A DNA stretch of 63,635 nucleotides, from the NCBI RefSeq assembly GCF_003696215.1, contig NZ_RFFG01000050.1, positions 1 through 63,635 of the forward strand. The letters are read 5' to 3'. This DNA is from Actinomadura harenae (GTDB lineage: Bacteria > Actinomycetota > Actinomycetes > Streptosporangiales > Streptosporangiaceae). The notes under the pieces are model-generated. The model was not told where the DNA came from. It was given only the letters and a program-made list of their open reading frames with translations, and did not search any database. Of the stretch, positions 26,201-33,200 are shown in pieces (position 1 is the stretch's first letter; each line of letters starts with the position of its first letter). Both the position numbers and the translations under genes were made by a program.

Positions 26201-27580
26201 GTGACGATCTCCTCGACCCCCTCGACCCGTCCGGCCGCGCTGCTCGAAGACCTGGACCGGCGTCATGTCCTCCACCCGCACGAACGCGGGCACCGAAGCC
26301 AGCGGCGCGTCATGGTGCGCGGCCAGGGCAGCACGGTGTGGGACGCGTCGGGCCGCGAGTTCCTGGACGCCCTCGGCGGCGGCATCTGGGTGGCCCAGGT
26401 CGGCCACGGCCGCCAGGAGCTGGCCGACGCCGCCGCCCGCCAGATCTCCGAGCTGGCCCACTTCACCAGCTTCTTCGAGTACGGCACCGACAAGAGCGCC
26501 CTGCTCGCCGAGCGCCTGACGACGCTCGCGCCCGCCGGGATGGACCGGGTGTTCTTCACCTGCTCCGGCTCGGAGGCCGTCGACACGGCGCTGAAGCTGG
26601 CCCGCCTCCACCACCACCACCGCGGCGAGCCCGACCGCAACTGGATCATCGCCCGGCACTACGGCTACCACGGCACGACGTACGGCAGCGGCACCGCGAC
26701 CGGCATCCCCAACATGCAGGTCGCCGTCGGCCCGAACCTCCCGCACGTCGAGAAGGTCATGCCGCCCTACCCGTACCGCCCGGAGATGTACGGCGGCCAG
26801 GGCACCACCGAGTTCCTGCTGAACGAGCTGTCGGAGACCATCGAGCGGCTGGGCGCCGGGAACATCGCCGCGATGATCGGCGAGCCGGTGCTGGGCGGCG
26901 GCGGCGTCATCGCTCCCCCGGCCGACTACTGGCCGCGGGTGCGGGAGCTGCTGCGCTCGCACGGCATCCTGCTCATCGCCGACGAGGTCATCACCGGCTA
27001 CGGCCGGATCGGCAGCTGGTTCGACTCCGCGCCGCGCGGCATGGACGCCGACATCATCACCACTGCCAAGGGCCTGACCAGCGGTTACGTCCCGATGGGC
27101 GCGGTGCTGATGCGGGAGGAGATCGCCGCGTCCGTGGCGGGCGGGGAGCGCGACTTCTTCCACGGCCACACCTACTCCGGCCACCCGGTCGCGGCCGCCG
27201 TGGCGCTGGCCAACCTCGACATCATCGAGAAGGAGAGCCTGCTGGCCCGGTCGCTGGCGATCTCCGAGTGGTTCCGCACGGGCCTCGCGGGCGCCGCGGA
27301 GCTGCCCTCGGTCGGCGACGTCCGGGTCGAGGGCGCGATGGCCGGGATCGAGCTGGTCGCGGACAAGGCGACGCGCGAGCCGGTCACCGACACGCTCGCC
27401 CTGGCCGTGGCCGACGAGCTCTACGAGACGCACGGCGTCATCACCCGTAACTACGGGCCCACGCTGGTGCTGTCCCCGCCGCTGGTGTTCGAGCGCGCCG
27501 AGGCGGAGCGGACGACCTCCGCGATCACCGAGGTCCTCGGCCGGCTGGACGTCGCGTCCGGCCGCATCGCCCCCCGCTGA
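26201..27580 (+). CDS. Class III PLP-dependent aminotransferase
   Basis: This 459-residue protein shows class III features: LDALGGGIWVAQVGHG, the PLP-contacting Asp in LLIADEVITGYGRIG, and the Schiff-base Lys in TTAKGLTSGYVPMGAVL. Sugar aminotransferases are usually DegT/StrS-type, so a class III enzyme better fits omega- or beta-amino substrates. In the maduropeptin proposal an aminotransferase removes the beta-amine of the modified beta-tyrosyl group before ketone reduction, and the next gene is an alcohol dehydrogenase. That role is favoured; 4-amination of the sugar is the alternative. Of two in-frame GTGs the second is chosen for its CGGGAG spacing. Confidence 0.85.
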   Translation: MTISSTPSTRPAALLEDLDRRHVLHPHERGHRSQRRVMVRGQGSTVWDASGREFLDALGGGIWVAQVGHGRQELADAAARQISELAHFTSFFEYGTDKSALLAERLTTLAPAGMDRVFFTCSGSEAVDTALKLARLHHHHRGEPDRNWIIARHYGYHGTTYGSGTATGIPNMQVAVGPNLPHVEKVMPPYPYRPEMYGGQGTTEFLLNELSETIERLGAGNIAAMIGEPVLGGGGVIAPPADYWPRVRELLRSHGILLIADEVITGYGRIGSWFDSAPRGMDADIITTAKGLTSGYVPMGAVLMREEIAASVAGGERDFFHGHTYSGHPVAAAVALANLDIIEKESLLARSLAISEWFRTGLAGAAELPSVGDVRVEGAMAGIELVADKATREPVTDTLALAVADELYETHGVITRNYGPTLVLSPPLVFERAEAERTTSAITEVLGRLDVASGRIAPR

Positions 27581-27619
27581 GGCCCGGATCCCACGGATGG
27601 ATTCCACGGAGGTGTCCAT

Positions 27620-28642
27620 ATGAAGGCAGCCGTCATTCCCGAGGTCAACGCCGCGTGGCGGATCCAGGAGGTGCCCACGCCGGAGCCGGGTCCCGGCGAG
27701 GTGCTGGTCCGGGTCCACGCCTCGGGCATCTGTCACAACGACGTGCTCACCACGCGGGGCATCATCCCGTTCCCGCCGTTCTCCCCCGCCGTCCTCGGCC
27801 ACGAGGCCGTCGGCGAGGTCGTGCGGGTCGGCGCGGGGGTGACCGCGCGGCAGGCGGGCGACCGCGTCGGCGTGCCCTGGATCCAGGGCACCTGCGGACG
27901 CTGCGACTACTGCGCGCGGAACCTGCCGCTGTCCGGGGAGGCGGCATTCGAGTGCCGGATGCCCCGGATGACCGGCATCACCGTCCCCGGAGGCCAGGCC
28001 GAGTACATGGTGGCGTCGGCCGCCGGGACCGTGCTCCTGCCGTCCGGGCTGGACTACGAGCTGGCCGCGCCCGTCCTCTGCGCGGGCAACACCGCCTGGG
28101 GCGCGCTCCGCAACGCCGCGCCCCAGCCGTACGAGCGGGTCGCGGTGCTCGGCATCGGCGGCCTCGGCCACATGGCGCTCCAGTTCGCGTCCGCCGCGGG
28201 CCACGAGACCATCGCCGTCACCCGGTCGCCCGACAAGCACGCCGCCGCCCGGGAGCTCGGCGCGGACACGGTCGTCGCGGACGGCGAGGCCCTCCAGGCG
28301 GCGGGCGGCGCCGACGTGATCCTGGTGACCGCGCCGTCCCACGCCGCCGCGTCCGACGCGATGCGCGGGCTGCGGACCGGCGGGCGGCTCGTCCTCGCCG
28401 GCATCGACGGGATGGAGCCGTTCACCATCGCGCCCGACATGGCCAAGCCGTTCTTCGCGCGCGGTCAGCGGGTGCTCGGCGCCACCCACGAGGGCCCGGA
28501 CGCGCTCCACGAGGCCCTCGCGGTCGTGGCGTCCGGCAAGGTCACCCCGCGCGTCGAGGTGTACGGGCACACCCGGGTCGCCGACGCCTTCGACCGGGTG
28601 GCGAAGGGCGAGGCGCGCTTCCGCGCGGTCGTGACCTACTGA
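27620..28642 (+). CDS. Zinc-dependent alcohol dehydrogenase (MDR family)
   Basis: This 340-residue MDR protein has the catalytic zinc segment ASGICHNDVLTTRG, GHEAVGEVVRVG and four structural-zinc Cys in GTCGRCDYCARN with the last in FEC. The Rossmann motif is AVLGIGGLGHMALQFA. It reduces ketones or oxidises alcohols with NAD(P)H. Following the aminotransferase by 39 bases, it is well placed to reduce a beta-keto-aryl intermediate to the beta-hydroxy acid known from maduropeptin; this is inference. The ATG is preceded by GGAGGTG. Confidence 0.87.
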   Translation: MKAAVIPEVNAAWRIQEVPTPEPGPGEVLVRVHASGICHNDVLTTRGIIPFPPFSPAVLGHEAVGEVVRVGAGVTARQAGDRVGVPWIQGTCGRCDYCARNLPLSGEAAFECRMPRMTGITVPGGQAEYMVASAAGTVLLPSGLDYELAAPVLCAGNTAWGALRNAAPQPYERVAVLGIGGLGHMALQFASAAGHETIAVTRSPDKHAAARELGADTVVADGEALQAAGGADVILVTAPSHAAASDAMRGLRTGGRLVLAGIDGMEPFTIAPDMAKPFFARGQRVLGATHEGPDALHEALAVVASGKVTPRVEVYGHTRVADAFDRVAKGEARFRAVVTY

Positions 28643-28657
28643 CGGCGGGAGGACCGG

Positions 28658-29881
28658 ATGATGTACGGAAAGTGCAGGGTGTGCGGCGGCGCGGTCAGGG
28701 AGTTCATCGACCTCGGACGGCAGCCGTCGGCGAACGCGTTCCTCCTCCCGGACGAGGTGGACGGGGAGTTCCTGTTCCGGCTCGCCGCGGGCTCCTGCGA
28801 GAAGTGCTCGATGGTGCAGCTGCTGGAGGAGGTGCCGCAGACCGTCCGCTACCACGAGGGCTACCGGTACCGGGCGTCCGGCTCGGCGGGGCACCGGCGG
28901 CACTTCGAGGAGAACGCCCGCCGGTTCCTGCGGGACGAGCTCACCGGGAGGGACGCGTTCATCGTCGAGATCGGCTGCAACGACGGCGTCATGCTCGCGA
29001 CCGTCGCGGACGCGGGCGTCCGGCACCTGGGGGTCGAGCCGTCCGCGAACGTGGCGGAGGAGGCCCGGGCCAAGGGCGTCGAGGTCCGGGAGGACTTCTT
29101 CGACGAGACGACCGCGGCGGAGATCCGCGACGAGCACGGGCCCGCGCGGGTCGTGTTCGGCGCGAACACGATCTGCCACATCGCCCACATCGACTCGGTG
29201 CTGCGCGGCGTGGACGCGCTGCTCGGGCCGGGCGGGATCTTCGTGTTCGAGGAGCCCTACCTCGGCACGGTCCTGGAGCAGGGCGCGTTCGACCAGATCT
29301 ACGACGAGCACGTCTTCTACTTCAGCGTGACGTCGGTGCGGGAGATGGCCGCCCGGTTCGGCTTCGACCTGGTCGACGCCGAGCGCATCCCGCTGCACGG
29401 CGGGGAGATCCGCTACACGCTGGCGCGGACCGGGGAGCGCCCGGTCGCCGCGTCCGTGGGGCGCATGGTCGCCGAGGAGCGGACCCGCGGGCTGTCCTCG
29501 CCGGACGCCCTGGCGCGTTTCGGGGACAACGTCCGGCGCGTCCGGGACGACCTGGTGACCCTGCTCCAGGGCCTGCGGGACGACGGCAGGCGGGTCGTCG
29601 GGTACGGCGCGCCCGGCAAGGCCACCACCGTCACCAACCTCTGCGGGATCGGCACCGACCTGGTGCCCTTCGTGTGCGACTCCACGCCGGACAAGCAGGG
29701 GCGGCTGGTGCCCGGGTCGCACCTGCCGGTCCGTCCGCCCGAGGAGTTCGCGCGGCCGTACCCGGACTACGCGCTGCTGTTCGCGTGGAACCACGCCGAG
29801 GAGATCATGGCGAAGGAGGAGGAGTTCCGGCGCGCGGGCGGGCGCTGGATCCGCTACGTCCCGACGGTCACCGTCACCTGA
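28658..29881 (+). CDS. NDP-sugar C-methyltransferase (TylC3/TcaB9 family)
   Basis: The 407-residue protein has the N-terminal zinc-finger domain of sugar C-3 methyltransferases (CRVCGG, CEKCSM), then the SAM motif FIVEIGCNDGVMLATVADAG, the family block DQIYDEHVFYFSVTSV, and the C-terminal domain beginning VVGYGAPGKATTVTNL. The enzyme transfers a methyl from SAM to a carbon next to a 4-keto group of a nucleotide sugar. Homologues serve branched amino sugars in C-1027 and maduropeptin. It is third in the operon from 26201, 15 bases after the dehydrogenase. The adjacent ATG at 28661 could also be the start. Confidence 0.92.
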   Translation: MMYGKCRVCGGAVREFIDLGRQPSANAFLLPDEVDGEFLFRLAAGSCEKCSMVQLLEEVPQTVRYHEGYRYRASGSAGHRRHFEENARRFLRDELTGRDAFIVEIGCNDGVMLATVADAGVRHLGVEPSANVAEEARAKGVEVREDFFDETTAAEIRDEHGPARVVFGANTICHIAHIDSVLRGVDALLGPGGIFVFEEPYLGTVLEQGAFDQIYDEHVFYFSVTSVREMAARFGFDLVDAERIPLHGGEIRYTLARTGERPVAASVGRMVAEERTRGLSSPDALARFGDNVRRVRDDLVTLLQGLRDDGRRVVGYGAPGKATTVTNLCGIGTDLVPFVCDSTPDKQGRLVPGSHLPVRPPEEFARPYPDYALLFAWNHAEEIMAKEEEFRRAGGRWIRYVPTVTVT

Positions 29882-29886
29882 CGCGA

Positions 29887-29940
29887 GAAGACCCGCGGCG
29901 GGCGCCCACCGGTTCTCCGGGGCGCCCGCCGCGAGTCTTC
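29887..29940. terminator. Terminator hairpin after the C-methyltransferase
   Basis: The arms 29887-29907 and 29920-29940 (21 bases, one mismatch; core CGGCGGGCGCCC) lie between convergent genes. Confidence 0.85.
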
Positions 29941-30000
29941 GTCCTGTGCCGCGTCCTGTGCCGCGTCCTGTGCCGCGGCTTGTGCCGCGTCCTGTGCCGC
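29941..30000. repeat. 12-base tandem repeat, five units
   Basis: GTCCTGTGCCGC is repeated exactly five times over 60 bases; unit four differs (GGCTTGTGCCGC). It sits between a terminator and the stop codon of the desulfurase gene. Confidence 0.85.
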
Positions 30001-30007
30001 CGCGCGA

Positions 30008-31288
30008 TCAGCCGAGCACGTGGCGGACCTTCCGGATCGCGGCCACGAGCGCGTCGATCTCCTCGCCCGTCGTGTACAGGTGGAACGAGGCGCGGATCAT
30101 CGACGGCACGCCGTACCGCGTGCAGACGGGCGTCGCGCAGTGCCGTCCCACCCGGACCTGCACGCCCTCGGCGTCGAGCACCTTGCCCGCGTCGTCGTGG
30201 CCGATCCCGTCGAGCGCGAAGGAGACCAGCCCGCCCCGCCGGCGCGCGTCCGGCGGGCCGAACAGGCGCAGGCCCGGGACGGACGCCAGCCCGTCGAGCG
30301 CCCGCTCCGTCAGGTCCCGGCCGTGCTCGCGGACGGCGTCCATCCCGGCCGCGTCCAGGTAGTCCACCGCGGCGCCGAGCCCCACGGCCTGGACGATCGG
30401 CGGGGTCCCGGCCTCGAAGCGGGCGGGCGGCGGCGCGTACGTCGCCCCGGTCATCGACACCGCGTCGATCATCGAGCCGCCGCCGAGGAAGGGCGGCATG
30501 GCCCGCAGCAGCTCGCGGCGGCCCCACAGCGCCCCGATGCCCGTCGGCCCGCACATCTTGTGCCCGGTGAACGCCATGAGGTCCACGCCGAGGGCGGCGA
30601 CGTCGACCGGCATGTGCGGGACGGACTGCGAGGCGTCCAGCAGCACCAGCGCGCCCACCTCGCGGGCGCGGCGGACGATCGGCTCGACCGGGTTGACCGT
30701 GCCGAGGATGTTCGACACGTGGACGAACGTCACCAGCCTGGTGCGCTCGTTGAGGAGCCGGTCCAGGTCCGACAGGTCGAGCAGGCCGTCCCCGGTGAGC
30801 GGGATCCACCGCAACCGGGCGCCCGTGCGCTCGCAGAGCAGCAGCCACGGGATGAGGTTGGAGTGGTGCTCCATCTCCGTGACGAGCACCTCGTCGCCCG
30901 GCCCGAGCCGCAGGCGCGGGTCGTCGAACCCGCCCGTGCCGCCGGGCCCGAACGCGTGCGCGACCAGGTTGATCGCCTCGGTGGAGTTCTTGGCGAACAC
31001 GATCTCGCCGGACGCGGCGCCGACGAAGTCGGCCACCCGGGCGCGGGCCGCCTCGTAGGCCGCGGTCGCCTCGAGCGCGAGCGTGTTCACCGACCGGCCC
31101 ACGTTGGAGGTGTGGCGCCGGTGGTGCCGTCCCATCGCCGCCACGACCTGGTCGGGCGTCTGGGAGGTGTTCGCCGAGTCGAGGTAGACCAGCCGGCGTC
31201 CGTTGACCCGGCGCCGCAGGTTCGGGAAGTCGGCCCGCAGCCGCTCCACGTCGAGGCCGCGCCCGGCGGCCGGTGCTGCTTGTGCCAC
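30008..31288 (-). CDS. sufS: SufS/CsdA-type cysteine desulfurase
   Basis: The 426-residue PLP enzyme is of the class V/SufS group. The pyridoxal Lys is in LMAFTGHKMCGPTGIG, and the catalytic persulfide Cys is present in VGRHCATPVCTRYGVPSMIRAS, so it should be active in taking sulfur from cysteine. It is not flanked by other suf genes, so it is not part of the normal Fe-S operon. In an antibiotic cluster it could supply sulfur to the ThiS/MoaD-like protein at 47165, or act as a cysteine or selenocysteine lyase. GTG start with GAGGA. It lies downstream of the SgcJ-like gene behind a hairpin, so expression may depend on read-through. Confidence 0.87.
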   Translation of the reverse strand: MAQAAPAAGRGLDVERLRADFPNLRRRVNGRRLVYLDSANTSQTPDQVVAAMGRHHRRHTSNVGRSVNTLALEATAAYEAARARVADFVGAASGEIVFAKNSTEAINLVAHAFGPGGTGGFDDPRLRLGPGDEVLVTEMEHHSNLIPWLLLCERTGARLRWIPLTGDGLLDLSDLDRLLNERTRLVTFVHVSNILGTVNPVEPIVRRAREVGALVLLDASQSVPHMPVDVAALGVDLMAFTGHKMCGPTGIGALWGRRELLRAMPPFLGGGSMIDAVSMTGATYAPPPARFEAGTPPIVQAVGLGAAVDYLDAAGMDAVREHGRDLTERALDGLASVPGLRLFGPPDARRRGGLVSFALDGIGHDDAGKVLDAEGVQVRVGRHCATPVCTRYGVPSMIRASFHLYTTGEEIDALVAAIRKVRHVLG

Positions 31289-31337
31289 GAGTTCCTCACA
31301 GGGGATGAAGGAGGGCGGGCGGAAAGGGGTGGAGACG

Positions 31338-31373
31338 GGAGGACCGGCCGCCGGTGTCGATGGCCGGTCCTCC
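31338..31373 (-). terminator. Hairpin between SgcJ-like and desulfurase genes
   Basis: GGAGGACCGGCC (31338-31349) pairs with GGCCGGTCCTCC (31362-31373), a 12-base stem with a 12-base loop. It is possibly an attenuating terminator. Confidence 0.65.
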
Positions 31374-31395
31374 GGGGGACGGCGGGCGTGGGCCC

Positions 31396-31469
31396 GGTGC
31401 TCCCGTGGCGGGTGCGCCCTGGCGGGTGCTCCCGTGGTGGGTGCTCCCGTGGCGGGTGCTCCCGCTCAG
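31396..31469. repeat. 15-base tandem repeat, about five units
   Basis: Units built on GGTGCTCCCGTGGCG start at 31396, 31411 (14 bases), 31425, 31440 and 31455. The last overlaps the stop codon of the SgcJ-like gene. Confidence 0.8.
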
Positions 31470-31858
31470 TCCCCGAGGGGGGTGTTCTGGTAGGCGGTGA
31501 TGAGCCACTGCCCGTTCTGCTCGACCAGCAGCCAGGTCGCCCGGATCGCCTCCTCCGGCGACGGCTCCTTCGCGCCCGCGGCGACCACGCCGCCCTGCGT
31601 GATGAGCACGACGGCGGTGTCGGACAGCGGCTTGATCATCTGCGGCGTGCCGGTGACGGTCGTCCCCTTGTAGTGGCCCGCGTACAGCTCGGCCATGTGG
31701 GCCCGGATCTCCTCGTGGCCCTTGAGGAAGACGCCGCCGGGGAGGATGAGGGTGCCGTCCTCGGTGAAGACCTTCGCGAAACTGTCGGCGTCGTTCTTGG
31801 CCCACGCCGCCACGATGCGGTTGGGCACCTGCTGAACCTTCATGAGGTCGATCGACAT
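31466..31858 (-). CDS. SgcJ/EcaC-family (NTF2-like) protein
   Basis: This 130-residue SnoaL/NTF2-like protein begins VQQVPNRIVAAWAKNDADSF, has FTEDGTLILPGGVFLKGHEEIRAHM, and ends RATWLLVEQNGQWLITAYQNT. These stretches match the SgcJ/EcaC family, which is present in nearly all enediyne clusters. Its exact reaction is not settled; work on C-1027 and neocarzinostatin homologues points to a role in forming or handling the core polyketide. It has its own cluster-type promoter, divergent from the hydrolase at 32079. Confidence 0.9.
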   Translation of the reverse strand: MSIDLMKVQQVPNRIVAAWAKNDADSFAKVFTEDGTLILPGGVFLKGHEEIRAHMAELYAGHYKGTTVTGTPQMIKPLSDTAVVLITQGGVVAAGAKEPSPEEAIRATWLLVEQNGQWLITAYQNTPLGD

Positions 31859-31918
31859 GATCCGCCTTCCCGTGCGGTATTTCCGAGGCGGCTCCGGAAT
31901 GGTTCCCCGCCCGCTCTC

Positions 31919-31959
31919 AGTATTGGCCGGTGCCCCCTTTCCCCCTTCTCTGGAATTGC
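31919..31959 (-). promoter_or_regulatory. Cluster-type promoter before the SgcJ-like gene
   Basis: Read leftwards, GCAATTCCAGAGAAGGGGG at 31959-31941 and AATACT at 31924-31919, spacing 37; ATG at 31858. Confidence 0.5.
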
Positions 31960-31982
31960 GCTCGACCACGCGCGGGCGCGGG

Positions 31983-32024
31983 GCATTCGGGAGGATGTGG
32001 GGGCGCGTTCCGCGGACCTACCCT
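31983..32024 (+). promoter_or_regulatory. Cluster-type promoter before the Cys-hydrolase gene
   Basis: GCATTCGGGAGGATGTGG at 31983-32000 with TACCCT at 32019-32024, spacing 38. This is the clearest copy, with a near-consensus -10 box. Confidence 0.7.
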
Positions 32025-32078
32025 GCGGCTGAACCGCCGCCTCGTCCGGCGGCGGGACACGACGGAAAGGGCGGGAAC

Positions 32079-32927
32079 GTGCTCAGGCGCACACCTGTGA
32101 CCGGAATCCTGGGCGTCCCGGGCGCCCACCTCTACTACGAGGTCAGGGGCAGCGGCCCGGCCCTGCTCGTGATCGCCACGGGCAACGGGGACGCGGCCCC
32201 CTTCGGCTTCATGGCCGACCTGCTCGCCGACCGCTACACGGTCATCACCTACGACCGGCGCGGCTTCTCCCGGAGCCCGCAGCACGAGGAGGTGCCGGAC
32301 GAGCGGCGGGTCGAGGTCGACGTCCAGGACGCCGAGGCGCTGCTCGACCACCTCGCCGACGGGCCCGCCCACGTGCTGGGCACCTGCTCGGGGGGCGTCA
32401 CCGCGCTCGCGCTCCTCGCCGCGTCGCCGGACCGGGTCCGGACGCTCGTCTCGCACGAGCCGCCGCTGACCGTCCTGCTCCCCGACGCGGACGAGTGGAC
32501 GGCCTTCTACGACGAGCTGTACGACGTCTACCGCACGCAGGGCGTGGACCCGGCGAAGGAGCTCTTCAAGAACACGATGGGCCTCGGCGACACGCGGCCG
32601 CCGAAGGGCGCCGAGCTGCCGCCCGACCGGCTCGCCGAGATGCTGGACCGGCTCCGGGTGAACCAGGTGTTCTGGTTCGAGCACGAGCTGCGCACCTTCA
32701 CCAACCACGACCTGGACGTGGACGCGCTCGCGGCCGCCGCCGACCGGCTCGTCCTCGGCGGGGGGACGGCGTCCCGGGAGGACGTGAACTACCGGCCCAA
32801 CGCGGCCCTCGCCGAGCGGCTCGGCCTGGAGGTCGTCGACTTCCCCGGCGGGCACCTCGGCTACGTGACCCACCCGCACGAGTTCGCCGAGGTGCTCGCC
32901 GGCGTGCTGCGCCGCCCGGACGCCTGA
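32079..32927 (+). CDS. Alpha/beta hydrolase with Cys at the nucleophile position
   Basis: This 282-residue alpha/beta hydrolase has the oxyanion segment LLVIATGNGDAAPFGF and YDRRGFSRSP, then VLGTCSGGVTALALL at the nucleophile elbow. Cys103 stands where Ser is usual. The catalytic His is kept (FPGGHLGYVTHPHEFAEVL). A Cys nucleophile is known from dienelactone hydrolases and suits a thioesterase or acyl-transfer enzyme. The GTG start has AAAGGG ahead of it. Activity is expected because the His remains, in contrast to the protein at 12188. The substrate is unknown. Confidence 0.8.
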   Translation: MLRRTPVTGILGVPGAHLYYEVRGSGPALLVIATGNGDAAPFGFMADLLADRYTVITYDRRGFSRSPQHEEVPDERRVEVDVQDAEALLDHLADGPAHVLGTCSGGVTALALLAASPDRVRTLVSHEPPLTVLLPDADEWTAFYDELYDVYRTQGVDPAKELFKNTMGLGDTRPPKGAELPPDRLAEMLDRLRVNQVFWFEHELRTFTNHDLDVDALAAAADRLVLGGGTASREDVNYRPNAALAERLGLEVVDFPGGHLGYVTHPHEFAEVLAGVLRRPDA

Positions 32928-32932
32928 CCCGG

Positions 32933-32977
32933 CCCTCCCGGCCCTTCCGGCTCTCCCGGCCGTCCCGGACGTCCCGG
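32933..32977. repeat. 9-base tandem repeat after the hydrolase
   Basis: Five consecutive 9-mers of the form (C/A)(C/T)(C/G)T(C/T)CCGG follow the stop codon by a few bases. Confidence 0.6.
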
Positions 32978-33012
32978 AACGCACCCGGGAAAGGGGCCGC
33001 GGCACCCCCTCC

Positions 33013-33053
33013 GCACAATCGGAGTAGCCCGAGGCATAACACCTGTCTAGTTT
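33013..33053 (+). promoter_or_regulatory. Possible degenerate cluster-type promoter before unbV
   Basis: GCACAATCGGAGTAGCCC at 33013-33030 matches the element only in part, but TAGTTT at 33048-33053 is at the expected spacing of 37. The start at 33201 is 147 bases away, so this is uncertain. Confidence 0.3.
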
Positions 33054-33200
33054 TATCAACGATTGCCGCATGACCGCGGACATGCCGACAGGTGGCGCGA
33101 TACGGCGCAGGCCCGGCATGGCGGAACGACAGTTTCCTCCGGTCGAATTCTTCCGGCCGTCAGATACGGGTCCCACCCAGCTCAGAGGGAAGCGGAGATC

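Noticed and set aside
26003..29794. A 1263-codon leftward open frame across the aminotransferase-dehydrogenase-methyltransferase operon
   Set aside because: The three rightward genes have clear domains and ribosome sites; the leftward frame has no recognisable domain and only reflects codon bias.
29941..31469. CRISPR-like arrays at the 12-base and 15-base repeats
   Set aside because: Units are too short, directly abutting and lack unique spacers; they are simple tandem repeats.
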